Shown here in pieces: positions 41,574 to 50,035 of a DNA stretch of 63,529 nucleotides. The translations under genes and the position numbers were made by a program. Each line of letters begins with the position of its first letter. Positions within the stretch are counted from its first letter, which is position 1. This DNA is from an uncultured Pelagibacteraceae bacterium. Lineage in GTDB: Bacteria > Pseudomonadota > Alphaproteobacteria > Pelagibacterales > Pelagibacteraceae. The DNA lies in NCBI GenBank assembly GCA_902611175.1, contig CACLYQ010000003.1, forward strand, positions 1 to 63,529, read 5' to 3'. A model generated the notes under the pieces. The model was not told the origin of the DNA. It saw only the letters and a list, made by a program, of their open reading frames with translations, and did no database searches.

Positions 41574-42416
41574 TTAAATTGCTACTACTTTTGATTTTTG
41601 TTCACCAAGAAATTCAATTGAAAGCCTCATTTCATCACCTGCTTTTAAAAATTTTTGTGGCTTCATTCCCATTCCAACTCCTGGGGGTGTTCCTGTGGTA
41701 ATGATATCTCCTGGTTGAAGGGACATATATCTACTAACATATGAAACAATATGATCTACGTTAAAAATCATTGTTTTTGTATTACCCGTTTGCATTCTTT
41801 GACCATTCAAATCTAATTCCATATTTAGGTTATTTACATCATTAATCTCATCTTTGGTCACAAGGTATGGACCAATAGGACCAAATGTATCATGCGACTT
41901 ACCTTTTACCCACTGTCCCATTTTTTCTATTTGCCACTCTCTTTCACTTACATCATTCACTAAACAATAGCCTAAGATATAATCTTGTGAATTTTTTTCT
42001 GGAATATTTTTAGCATTTTTTCCAATAACTAAACCTAGCTCAACTTCCCAATCTAGTTTTTTTGAATAGCTTGTAATCTCAATATCATCATTTGGTCCAT
42101 TAATTGAACTAGTTGCTTTCATAAAAACAATTGGTTCTGTTGGTGGTTTTGCTCCAGTTTCTGCGGCATGATCAGAGAAATTTAATCCGATTGCAATAAA
42201 TTTTCCTGGTTTAGTTATACATGAACCAAATCTAATATTTTTTGAAATTTCTGGAAGCGATGATAAATCAACTTTCTTGATTTTTTCAAATGTTTCAAAA
42301 TTTAAATTTGTTGGATCTAAATCATTTATATATTTGGAAATATCTCTCAAATTTCCATCTTTATCCAATATAGCTGGCTTTTCTTTATTTTTTTCTCCTA
42401 CTCTTAGTAATTTCAT
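41574..42416 (-). CDS. fumarylacetoacetate hydrolase family, 2,4-diketo-3-deoxy-sugar-acid hydrolase-like
   Basis: A 280-residue FAH-fold enzyme. It has FIAIGLNFSDHAAETGAKPP, the metal-binding LDWEVELGLVIGK, LVNDVSEREWQIEKMGQWVKGK (split signature), GNTKTMIFNVDHIVSYVS and the C-terminal GDIITTGTPPGVGMGMKP. The N-terminus (MKLLRVGEKNKEKPAILD) and the ERE/KGK segments are like those I recall for 2,4-diketo-3-deoxy-L-fuconate/L-rhamnonate hydrolase, which splits the acid to pyruvate and lactate. This fits the SDR and enolase-type dehydratase in the same TTT cluster. Confidence 0.83.
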   Translation of the reverse strand: MKLLRVGEKNKEKPAILDKDGNLRDISKYINDLDPTNLNFETFEKIKKVDLSSLPEISKNIRFGSCITKPGKFIAIGLNFSDHAAETGAKPPTEPIVFMKATSSINGPNDDIEITSYSKKLDWEVELGLVIGKNAKNIPEKNSQDYILGYCLVNDVSEREWQIEKMGQWVKGKSHDTFGPIGPYLVTKDEINDVNNLNMELDLNGQRMQTGNTKTMIFNVDHIVSYVSRYMSLQPGDIITTGTPPGVGMGMKPQKFLKAGDEMRLSIEFLGEQKSKVVAI

Positions 42417-42430
42417 TTCATCTCCAATAA

Positions 42431-43291
42431 TTATTTATAGCTTTTGTATAACGAGCTATGATCATAATTACCTAAACCCTTTTTAACAAGCTTATTATAC
42501 ATTTTTTTTACTATTTTAGTTAAAGGTAATTCTAACTTTTTATTTTTCGCACAATCAAGGATGTTATTCATATCTTTTAATTGCGAAAAATTTTTTCCTC
42601 TTGGTTTAAAATCATTTTTAATCATTCTTAGTCCGTGAGTTTGCAAAACTTTACTGTCAGCCCATCCTCCTTTTAATGCTGTGAGAATATTAATTGGATT
42701 TACTTTATATTTTTGTGATAGTGTAATTGCTTCTGCAACAGATCCGATTGTAATTCCAACTATTATTTGATTGGCTAATTTTGCTGTTTGACCTGCAGAG
42801 TTTTTTCCAACTAAAACAGGATTGCCTAATTTCTTAAGTATATTTAAATTTTTAGAAAAAACTTTCTTATCTCCACCAACCATTATGGCGAGCTCTGCAT
42901 TCTCTGCACCATTTGTGCCTCCTGAAACTGGTGCATCTAAAAAATTAATTTTATATTTTTTTAATAATTTTGATAAATTAATTGCTGTTTTTGGATTTGC
43001 AGAGCTCATATCTATAACAGTAGATCCTACTTTTAAATTTTTTAAAAATTCTGAGTTGAAATATATTTTTTTTATAGCTTTATCATCAGATAACATTGTA
43101 ATTATTAGATCTCGGTCTGAAACAACTTCCTTTAAAGAATTACATACTTCTGCGCCAAATTTTTTTAATTTAAGGGCTTTATTTTTAGTTCTATTAAAAA
43201 CTTTGATTTGATATTTAGATTTTAGGAGATTTTTTGCCATTGGATATCCCATTAAACCTATTCCAATGAAACCAATTTTAACTTTTTTCAT
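42431..43291 (-). CDS. beta-hydroxyacid dehydrogenase (HIBDH/tartronate semialdehyde reductase family)
   Basis: A 286-residue NAD(P)-dependent enzyme. It has the dinucleotide loop GFIGIGLMGYPMAKNLL, substrate region LDAPVSGGTNGAENAELAIMVGG and the catalytic lysine in SAGQTAKLANQI. It may reduce or oxidise a three- or four-carbon hydroxyacid, and the exact substrate is not set by these motifs. It lies between the ROK kinase and the FAH-type hydrolase in a run of five catabolic genes behind TctABC. It is the second member of this family in the window. Confidence 0.82.
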   Translation of the reverse strand: MKKVKIGFIGIGLMGYPMAKNLLKSKYQIKVFNRTKNKALKLKKFGAEVCNSLKEVVSDRDLIITMLSDDKAIKKIYFNSEFLKNLKVGSTVIDMSSANPKTAINLSKLLKKYKINFLDAPVSGGTNGAENAELAIMVGGDKKVFSKNLNILKKLGNPVLVGKNSAGQTAKLANQIIVGITIGSVAEAITLSQKYKVNPINILTALKGGWADSKVLQTHGLRMIKNDFKPRGKNFSQLKDMNNILDCAKNKKLELPLTKIVKKMYNKLVKKGLGNYDHSSLYKSYK

Positions 43292-43294
43292 ATT

Positions 43295-44203
43295 TTATTG
43301 ATTTAATTCGCCAGATCTTCCTAGATCAGCAGCTCCTCTTACTCCGCTAGAGTCACCGTGAATATGTTTTAATACTTTTGTATTTACAGTGTCGCTAAAC
43401 ACATATTTTTTTAATTTAGGATTTATATTCTCATAAATTTGTTTCATATTTGAAACACCTCCGCCTAAAACTATAGCTCCAGGATCAACAATATTTATGA
43501 CTTGGGAAAGTCCTCTTGCTAGATAGTCTAGATATTGAGAAATAAATTCTAAAGATTTTTCATCTCCATTATTAGCATTATCTTGTATAATTTTAGCATC
43601 GAGATTAATTCTAAACATGTCATAAAAATGTCTTGAGAAACCTGGGCCCGATAAAAAAGTTTCTATACATCCTTTTTTTCCACAATAACAATCATGTCTA
43701 TTCCATTTGTCATTTGAGCCCAATGGCATCTGATTATGGCCCCACTCTCCAGTTATATTATTATGACCATTGATAATTTTATTGTTTATAACGAGACCGC
43801 CACCAACCCCTGTTCCAATTATTACTCCAAAAACAACATCATCATTTTTTCCCGCTCCATCAATTGACTCCGATAATGCAAAACAATTTGCATCATTTTC
43901 TAAAAAAATATTTCGATTTAATCTAAGTTCTAAATCTTTTTTTAATGGTCTATTATTTAACCATGTTGAATTACCACCTTTTATACAGTCGTTTTCAAAA
44001 GAAAGAGCTCCAGGAGAGCCTACACCTACACTACATTTAGATTTATATTTATCCTCTAAATAATTTACTAGTTCACAAACTATATCAAGTGTACCGTTGT
44101 AATTTTTTGGGGTTGATTTTCTTATTCTCTCTAACTCATTACCTTTTTTATCTAATATAATCGACTCTGTTTTAGTTCCACCTAAATCAATACCAATATA
44201 CAT
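43295..44203 (-). CDS. ROK family sugar kinase
   Basis: A 302-residue kinase when started at the ATG at 44203. An upstream 19-codon extension overlaps the aldo/keto reductase gene and is not needed. Landmarks are the ATP loop YIGIDLGGTKTESIIL at the very N-terminus, GTGVGGGLVINNKI, the histidine in EWGHNQMPL, and the zinc motif CYCGKKGCIETFLSG. ROK kinases act on fructose, glucose, N-acetylmannosamine or similar hexoses. A role in the deoxy-sugar-acid pathway is not required by the other enzymes, so it may serve a second sugar. Confidence 0.87.
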   Translation of the reverse strand: MYIGIDLGGTKTESIILDKKGNELERIRKSTPKNYNGTLDIVCELVNYLEDKYKSKCSVGVGSPGALSFENDCIKGGNSTWLNNRPLKKDLELRLNRNIFLENDANCFALSESIDGAGKNDDVVFGVIIGTGVGGGLVINNKIINGHNNITGEWGHNQMPLGSNDKWNRHDCYCGKKGCIETFLSGPGFSRHFYDMFRINLDAKIIQDNANNGDEKSLEFISQYLDYLARGLSQVINIVDPGAIVLGGGVSNMKQIYENINPKLKKYVFSDTVNTKVLKHIHGDSSGVRGAADLGRSGELNQ

Positions 44204-44204
44204 T

Positions 44205-45233
44205 TTAATATGAGCTTGACTGCTTCCAGATGTTAATATTACCATCTTTTGCAGTTTCATTAATTATTTTCATTTCAGAGGCTGAAAAACTAAGTTTGTT
44301 TAGACTTTCCAAATTTTCTTTTAATTGATTTAAACTCCTAACTCCTATTAGAGCAGATGTTACATAATTATTTGATAAAACCCAAGAAATTGCCATTTGA
44401 GATAAAGATTGCCCTCTTTTAATTGCAATCTTATTTAAATCAGAAACAATCTTTAAGTTTCTTTTTGTTATTAATGATTTATCTAAGTATGATGTAATAT
44501 CACTTGCTCTTGAAACTTTAGGTATCTTTTTTAAATATTTATCTGATAGCATTCCTTGAGCTAGAGGAGAAAAAGCAATACATCCTATTTTCAGATTTCT
44601 TATCGTCTTAGTTAATTCTTTTTCAATCCATCTATTTATTAACGAATATGATGGTTGATGAATAAACAATTTAATATTTCTTGATTTTAAAATTTTGTAA
44701 ATTTGATTTGTCTTTTTAGAGGAATAAGATGAAATGCCAATATATAATGCTTTTCCAGATTTATAAATACTTTCTAAGGCATCCACTGTCTCTTCTAAAG
44801 GTGTATTTGGGTCAAATCTATGTGAATAAAATATGTCAAAATAATCAACTTTCATTCTTTTTAAACTTTGATCACAACTTGCGATAATATGTTTTTTTGA
44901 TCCCCATTCTCCATAGGGTCCTTCCCACATATCATAACCAGCTTTAGATGATATGATGAGTTCGTCTCTATATTTTTTTAAATCTTTACTTATTATTTTT
45001 CCAAAATTAATTTCAGTACTTCCATATGGCGGGCCATAATTATTTGCCAAATCAAAATGAGTAATACCTTTATCAAAAGCGTAAAATAAGATTTTTTTAA
45101 TATTTGAAAGTGGGGTTTTGGCTCCAAAATTATGCCAAAGACCCAAGCTGATTAAAGGTAATTTTACACCGCTGTCACCGCATGTCCTATATAACATATT
45201 TGAGTATCTATTTTTAGATGCAGAGTATTTCAT
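44205..45233 (-). CDS. aldo/keto reductase (YghZ/GprA-like)
   Basis: A 342-residue TIM-barrel NADPH-dependent reductase. It contains RTCGDSGVKLPLISLGLWHNFG, THFDLANNYGPPYGS (Asp and Tyr of the tetrad), IISSKAGYDMWEGPYGEWG (catalytic Lys) and DIFYSHRFDPNTPLEE (His). The N-terminus and the long loop after the lysine match the L-glyceraldehyde 3-phosphate reductase (YghZ/GprA) group. In this cluster it may handle an aldose or lactaldehyde intermediate. Its stop is one base before the ROK start. Confidence 0.88.
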   Translation of the reverse strand: MKYSASKNRYSNMLYRTCGDSGVKLPLISLGLWHNFGAKTPLSNIKKILFYAFDKGITHFDLANNYGPPYGSTEINFGKIISKDLKKYRDELIISSKAGYDMWEGPYGEWGSKKHIIASCDQSLKRMKVDYFDIFYSHRFDPNTPLEETVDALESIYKSGKALYIGISSYSSKKTNQIYKILKSRNIKLFIHQPSYSLINRWIEKELTKTIRNLKIGCIAFSPLAQGMLSDKYLKKIPKVSRASDITSYLDKSLITKRNLKIVSDLNKIAIKRGQSLSQMAISWVLSNNYVTSALIGVRSLNQLKENLESLNKLSFSASEMKIINETAKDGNINIWKQSSSY

Positions 45234-45257
45234 AAAAAAAATGTTAAATTAAATACA

Positions 45258-46007
45258 TTAATAAGTAGCTCTTCCCCCGCTTAGATCAAACACTGCTGCA
45301 GTCGCAAAAGAGTTTTCTTCACTAGCTAAATAAGTTACTAAAGAAGCCAATTCATTAACTTTTGCAAACTTATTTCTTGGAATCTTTGAAAGCATGTAAT
45401 TTATATGCTCTTCAGTCATTTGATCAAATATTCTTGTTTTTGCAGCCGCTGGTGTTACACAATTTACTGCTATATTTTTTAATGCTAATTCTTTTCCTAG
45501 AGATTTTGTTAAACCAATAACTCCAGCTTTTGATGTGCTATAAGCTCCAGCATTAGGATTGCCTTCTTTTCCAGCAATTGATGCAATATTAACTATTCTT
45601 CCATAATTATTTTTTTCCAAATAAGGAACAACTGCTTTGCAACAGTAAAATACTGCATTTAAATTTAATTGAATTACTTTTTCCCATTCCTCAATAGGAT
45701 ATTCTGCAACTGTTTTATTCATACCGGTTATCCCAGCATTGTTTACAAAGATATCTATTTTATTATGTTCAGTCTCAATATCTTTTAAGCTTTTAGAAAT
45801 CTCTTCAAAGTTACATACATTTACAATTTTATAACTTATGTTTTCTGAATTTATTTTTTCAACGGCTTTCTTTGCTTCTTGTTCATCAATATCCCATATA
45901 ACAACTTTTGCTCCTGATTGAATGAATCTTTCCGCTATTGCAAATCCAAAACCTTGGGCTCCACCTGTTATAACTGCAACTCTGTTACTTAGATCAAACT
46001 TAATCAT
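45258..46007 (-). CDS. short-chain dehydrogenase/reductase
   Basis: A 249-residue classical SDR. It has the cofactor loop ITGGAQGFGFAIAERF with the acidic NAD-selecting residue in VIWDIDEQ, NNAGITG, the serine in VNIASIAGK, and Y-x3-K in AYSTSKAG. The best fit in context is the 2-keto-3-deoxy-L-rhamnonate or -fuconate 4-dehydrogenase, whose product the neighbouring FAH-type hydrolase cleaves. The general SDR assignment is certain, the substrate only inferred. It overlaps tctA by 8 bp. Confidence 0.87.
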   Translation of the reverse strand: MIKFDLSNRVAVITGGAQGFGFAIAERFIQSGAKVVIWDIDEQEAKKAVEKINSENISYKIVNVCNFEEISKSLKDIETEHNKIDIFVNNAGITGMNKTVAEYPIEEWEKVIQLNLNAVFYCCKAVVPYLEKNNYGRIVNIASIAGKEGNPNAGAYSTSKAGVIGLTKSLGKELALKNIAVNCVTPAAAKTRIFDQMTEEHINYMLSKIPRNKFAKVNELASLVTYLASEENSFATAAVFDLSGGRATY

Positions 46008-47472
46008 TTTTTTTCTTTCTCTTTATTAATGGAAAACTTAAAGCAATTAAAGATAAAACAAAAAATGTTAAAACTATAGGTCTTTGAAGGAACATTAACC
46101 AGTTTCCATCGAAAATAACAAGCGATTGTCTTAAAGTTCCCTCTACTAATTCACCTAAAATTAAACCTATAATTACAGGTACAACTGAAAATCCATATCT
46201 TCTCATAAAAAAACCAATAACTCCAAATAATAGCATCAACCAAACATCAATAATTGACTGATTTAAAGAATATGTTCCACAAACTGAAACTGCAAAAATC
46301 ATCGGCCATAATAATTTATTCGGAACTAGAGTTATTCTTGCAAATATTTTAGCTCCAAAAAATCCTAATACGAAGAATAAAATATTTGCAATGAGCATTG
46401 ATCCAAATATTCCATAAAGAAACTCAGGTTGCTCTCTAAATAAATCTGGACCAGGTCTTACACCATGTATGATTAATCCTGTAAGTATTACTGCTGTAGT
46501 CGCACTACCAGGAATACCTAAAGCTAGCGTTGGAACCATAGCTCCTCCAGTGGCAGCATTATTTGCTGCTTCAGCTCCAGCTATTCCTTCAATTGATCCT
46601 TTTCCAAAATCTTCAGGTTTTTTTGACCATCTTTTTGCTTCAGCATATCCTATTAATGATGCAACAGTTCCTCCCTCTGCTGGCAAAACACCAATGAATG
46701 ATCCTATGCCGCTAGATCTAATTATTGTTTTCCAAGTTTTTTTATAATCATCGATTGATGGAAGTTTAACTGCCTTTAAAGCTACTCTATTAAATATTTG
46801 ATTAATTAAAGTAGATTGAGTTAACATTTCACTAATAGCAAATAAACCTACTACTACTGGAATAAAACCAACACCTTCAGTCAATTCATTAATTCCAAAT
46901 GTAAACCTATCTATAGATGTCATAAAATCTTTACCAACAGTTGAAATTAGAATTCCAAAAGCTCCAGCAATTAAATTTTTAATAGGACTACCTTCACCAA
47001 TTGATGCAAGCATAGTTAATCCAAAAATTGCTAGAGCAAAATATTCAGGTTGACCGAATTCGTAAGCTAAATTTGCAAGTAAAGGTGCAAAAAATATAAG
47101 AACTACAACACTAGCAATTCCACCAATTACGCTTGAGACAGTTGCCATACCTAAAGCTCTACCAGCTTCTCCTTTTTGTGCCAAAGGGTAACCATCTAAA
47201 CATGTAGCTGCTGCTGCAGGGGTTCCAGGGGTATTTATTAAAATTGCAGTGATCGCACCTCCATAAGTTCCTGCACAATAAATTGCAGTCAGTAATACAA
47301 TTGCAGATAGTGGATCTAGTGTCATCGTAAATGGTAATATTAAAGCACCGCCTGTTGTTGGTCCTAGTCCAGGAAGAACTCCAAGAATTAATCCAAAAAT
47401 TGTTCCAAAAAATAAAACAATTAATAATTTATAACTAAATAAAGGAGCAAAGATTAAACCTAAATTTTCCAT
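46000..47472 (-). CDS. tctA: tripartite tricarboxylate transporter large permease (TctA)
   Basis: A 490-residue, about 12-helix permease of the TTT family. It shows LGVLPGLGPTTGGALILPF, IYCAGTYGGAITAILINTPG with TPAAAATCLDGYPLAQKG, and the matching second-half LGIPGSATTAVILTGLIIHG. These repeats, placed about 250 residues apart, define TctA. It should import a carboxylate, probably a sugar acid given the operon enzymes, using an ion gradient. Its ATG follows the tctB stop by one base. Confidence 0.93.
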   Translation of the reverse strand: MENLGLIFAPLFSYKLLIVLFFGTIFGLILGVLPGLGPTTGGALILPFTMTLDPLSAIVLLTAIYCAGTYGGAITAILINTPGTPAAAATCLDGYPLAQKGEAGRALGMATVSSVIGGIASVVVLIFFAPLLANLAYEFGQPEYFALAIFGLTMLASIGEGSPIKNLIAGAFGILISTVGKDFMTSIDRFTFGINELTEGVGFIPVVVGLFAISEMLTQSTLINQIFNRVALKAVKLPSIDDYKKTWKTIIRSSGIGSFIGVLPAEGGTVASLIGYAEAKRWSKKPEDFGKGSIEGIAGAEAANNAATGGAMVPTLALGIPGSATTAVILTGLIIHGVRPGPDLFREQPEFLYGIFGSMLIANILFFVLGFFGAKIFARITLVPNKLLWPMIFAVSVCGTYSLNQSIIDVWLMLLFGVIGFFMRRYGFSVVPVIIGLILGELVEGTLRQSLVIFDGNWLMFLQRPIVLTFFVLSLIALSFPLIKRKKKND

Positions 47473-47473
47473 T

Positions 47474-47980
47474 TTATCCGTAGTAAAGATTTGTAATAAT
47501 TCCAGGTGGAAATCGTAATCCTAAAATTGTTTCAAAAAATACAAAAACAATTAAAGGAAATATAATTGATACCATTATTAAATAGGTAGCTCTTCTTTCT
47601 CCCCAAAAGTAAGAAACTATGATTGAAAGTAATGCTATGCCTAAAAAGAAATCTAAAAATTTTGAAACAATTATAAAAACTACAAATGAAAGTAAAGTGA
47701 TATAAAATGAATTAGGTAATTTTTTTTCATTTTTCCAGGGATTTTTAAGAGAAATAAAATAAGTTAATAAAGTTAGTGCAATAATTAAAATTAATAGAAC
47801 CTTTGGAAATGTTGCTGGCTGGATACCTCTATTCAATATAGGAGGTACTATATCAAAAGTAAAGGTAAAGTATAATAGGATTGAAGAAATTACTATTATT
47901 ACAGCTGATACAATGAATGAACTTTTAAAAAAAAGGGACAAACTTTTGTTTGTCCCTTTTTCTTTATGTACATCATTCAT
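47474..47980 (-). CDS. tctB: tripartite tricarboxylate transporter small subunit (TctB)
   Basis: A 168-residue protein with four helices (about 20-40, 55-75, 92-120, 130-160), the TctB layout. The ATG at 47980 is the only good start codon, but no Shine-Dalgarno precedes it. Codons 6 to 18 form the hairpin at 47931-47960, followed by a T-run. Either translation starts inside a terminator structure, or a non-ATG start such as the TTG codon 14 is used. It lies 18 bp after the tctC stop. It anchors the TTT system in the membrane. Confidence 0.8.
   Translation of the reverse strand: MNDVHKEKGTNKSLSLFFKSSFIVSAVIIVISSILLYFTFTFDIVPPILNRGIQPATFPKVLLILIIALTLLTYFISLKNPWKNEKKLPNSFYITLLSFVVFIIVSKFLDFFLGIALLSIIVSYFWGERRATYLIMVSIIFPLIVFVFFETILGLRFPPGIITNLYYG
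47931..47960 (-). terminator. intrinsic terminator after tctC, lying inside the tctB start region
   Basis: On the minus strand a perfect 13-bp stem (AAAAGGGACAAAC with GTTTGTCCCTTTT), a four-A loop and an eight-T run form a textbook Rho-independent terminator 38 nt after the tctC stop. It falls within codons 6-18 of the annotated tctB frame. It is expected to stop most transcripts after tctC and to compete with tctB initiation. Confidence 0.82.
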
Positions 47981-47998
47981 TTAAATGTACAAAATTTA

Positions 47999-48973
47999 TT
48001 AATTAATGTAACCCAATGCTTTGAGTTGAGCTGTCATTTCAGCAAGCATTTCTTCCATTTGCTTGCCCCATTCATCTGCACCTACAACACTAGTCTCATC
48101 AAGACCAATTTCTGTTAGGAAATTTTTATAGTAGTTGTGGCTCATAGCTTTCATCATTCCAGCTTCTAGTTGTTTAACTCTGTCTGCTGGAGCACCTTTT
48201 TTAGTTACGAAACCTCTAACAGTAGATAAAGAAACAGGTATCCCTAATTCTTTCGCTGTTGGAGAGTCTCCTATTTTAGCCATTCTATTATTTGCTAATA
48301 CAACTGAAACACAAAGTTTGCCTTCATTAATTTCAGTTAGGGCCTCACCTAAATTTAAAACTCCTACATCAATATCTCCCTTGATTAGATTAGTTTTAAT
48401 TGGCGCAACACCTTTGTAAGCAACAATAGTTGGATCTTTTAATCCACCTTTTTTAGTAAATGCAATTGCACTAACATCATCAATTCCACCAGTGTGAGTT
48501 GTTCCATATTTTAGTGATTTTGATTTTTGCGTGCTAATAAATTTCTTAGCATCTTTAATGTCATTGTTACAGTTAACAACAAATAGTTGAGGATCATCAG
48601 TTCCTCTAGCTAGCGGTTGCATATCACTTATTTTGACTTTTGTTTTACCTAAAGCCATTGATACTGCGTGACCAGTAGTCCAAGTCAAAGTGTGATTGCC
48701 GTCAGCAGGAAGTGTCATCATATAGTCCATAGATGCAGCTCCACCACCACCTTTTTTATTAACCAATTGCATGTCTTGTTTTAAAACTCTTCTTGCTCTT
48801 AACAACATCATTCTAGTAGTAACATCTGTTCCACCACCAAAACCAGCATGAGTAATTGCTTGTATTGGATGACCATCTGCTTTTGCAGATGTAATCATAA
48901 GTGGAAGTGCTACAACGAAAAATTCAGTTACTAAAAAAGCAGCAGCTAAAAATAGTTTAAAGCTTTTTTTCAT
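47999..48973 (-). CDS. tctC: tripartite tricarboxylate transporter substrate-binding protein (TctC/Bug family)
   Basis: A 324-residue periplasmic protein. A signal peptide of about 32 residues ends near TSAKA/DGHP. It contains the Bug-family segments ITHAGFGGGTDVTTRMM, NKKGGGGAASMDYMM and LRKYGTTHTGGIDDVSA-like regions that hold the carboxylate ligand by backbone amides and water. It is followed by a strong terminator-like hairpin, so it should be much more abundant than tctA and tctB. It is divergent from the PdxA-like/enolase-type genes across 69 bp. Confidence 0.9.
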   Translation of the reverse strand: MKKSFKLFLAAAFLVTEFFVVALPLMITSAKADGHPIQAITHAGFGGGTDVTTRMMLLRARRVLKQDMQLVNKKGGGGAASMDYMMTLPADGNHTLTWTTGHAVSMALGKTKVKISDMQPLARGTDDPQLFVVNCNNDIKDAKKFISTQKSKSLKYGTTHTGGIDDVSAIAFTKKGGLKDPTIVAYKGVAPIKTNLIKGDIDVGVLNLGEALTEINEGKLCVSVVLANNRMAKIGDSPTAKELGIPVSLSTVRGFVTKKGAPADRVKQLEAGMMKAMSHNYYKNFLTEIGLDETSVVGADEWGKQMEEMLAEMTAQLKALGYIN

Positions 48974-49042
48974 TATTTCCCTCTTAAGTTAATTTATATT
49001 TAAATATTTAATCATAATCTGTTAGAAACAGTAAGAAAAAAG

Positions 49043-50035
49043 ATGACAAATAAGAAAAAAAATATTGCTTTATTGCTTGGAGATCCATCAGGTATTGGGC
49101 CAGAACTTATATCAAAACTTTTGACCCAAAACGAACTATCGAATGCAAACATTACTGTAATTGGTGAAAAAAATATTCTAAATTCCGGAGATAAAATTTC
49201 AGGAAATAATTCGGACCTAGAAATTGTTACTGATTTTAATGACATAAATTTTGAAAAAAAAAATAAATATTTTTTAGATATCTCTAAGGGTAGCAACAAA
49301 GATTATAATTTATCAGAGTGCTCTGCAGAATCTGGAGAAACAGTTTTAAACGCACTAAATTTAGCACTAGAACTTGCGAAAGAAAAAAAAATTGATGCTA
49401 TAAATTTTGGTCCTTTTAATAAGACAAGCTTAAAATTAGGTGGATGTAAATTTGATGACGAATTACATCATATGGCTGATAAGTTAAACGTAAAAAGTTT
49501 TTTTTGTGAATTTAATGTAGTAGATAATTTTTGGACTGCTCGAGTGACATCTCACATACCTATCAAAGATGTTCCAGAACACATTAAGAAAGATAAAATA
49601 ATGAAGCCTATAAAATTGATTAATGAAGCAATGAAATTAAATGGTATAGAAAATCCAAGAGTTGCTGTTCAAGCTCTAAACCCTCATGCAGAGTTTGGTA
49701 ATGAAGAGCAAGATGAGATAATACCAGCAATAGAAGAGGCAAAAAAACTCGGTATTAATGCTGATGGTCCTTTACCGTGTGATACTTCTTTCATTACAGC
49801 ATTTAAAAATAAAAATCATGATTGCATTGTTGGAATGTATCATGATGCTCTTCAATCTGGACTAAAGGCTTTTGGATTTGATAGAGGGGTAACAGTTCAA
49901 GGTGGTCTTCCAATTCCAATAACAACACCTGCGCATGGTACTGCGTTTGATATTGCTGGAAAAAATCAGGCAAATTTGGAGCCAACATTGCAATCGTTTA
50001 AAATTGCATTAAGAATGGCTCAAAATTTAAATTAA
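49043..50035 (+). CDS. pdxA: PdxA/PdxA2-like 4-hydroxythreonine/tetronate phosphate dehydrogenase
   Basis: A 330-residue metal-dependent NAD dehydrogenase of the PdxA family. It contains IALLLGDPSGIGPELISK, the metal-binding DDELHHMADKL (His pair), CDTSFITAFKNKNHDCIVGMYHDALQSGLK and PITTPAHGTAFDIAGKNQAN. PdxA acts in pyridoxal phosphate synthesis, while PdxA2 acts on 4-phospho-D-erythronate or threonate. The setting next to a dehydratase and a TTT system favours the sugar-acid (PdxA2-like) role, but no matching kinase is visible. It ends directly against the next gene. Confidence 0.83.
   Translation: MTNKKKNIALLLGDPSGIGPELISKLLTQNELSNANITVIGEKNILNSGDKISGNNSDLEIVTDFNDINFEKKNKYFLDISKGSNKDYNLSECSAESGETVLNALNLALELAKEKKIDAINFGPFNKTSLKLGGCKFDDELHHMADKLNVKSFFCEFNVVDNFWTARVTSHIPIKDVPEHIKKDKIMKPIKLINEAMKLNGIENPRVAVQALNPHAEFGNEEQDEIIPAIEEAKKLGINADGPLPCDTSFITAFKNKNHDCIVGMYHDALQSGLKAFGFDRGVTVQGGLPIPITTPAHGTAFDIAGKNQANLEPTLQSFKIALRMAQNLN

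Noticed and set aside
44204-44260. 19-codon extension of the ROK kinase
   Set aside because: The ROK ATP loop begins right after the later ATG at 44203, and the extension lies inside the aldo/keto reductase gene.
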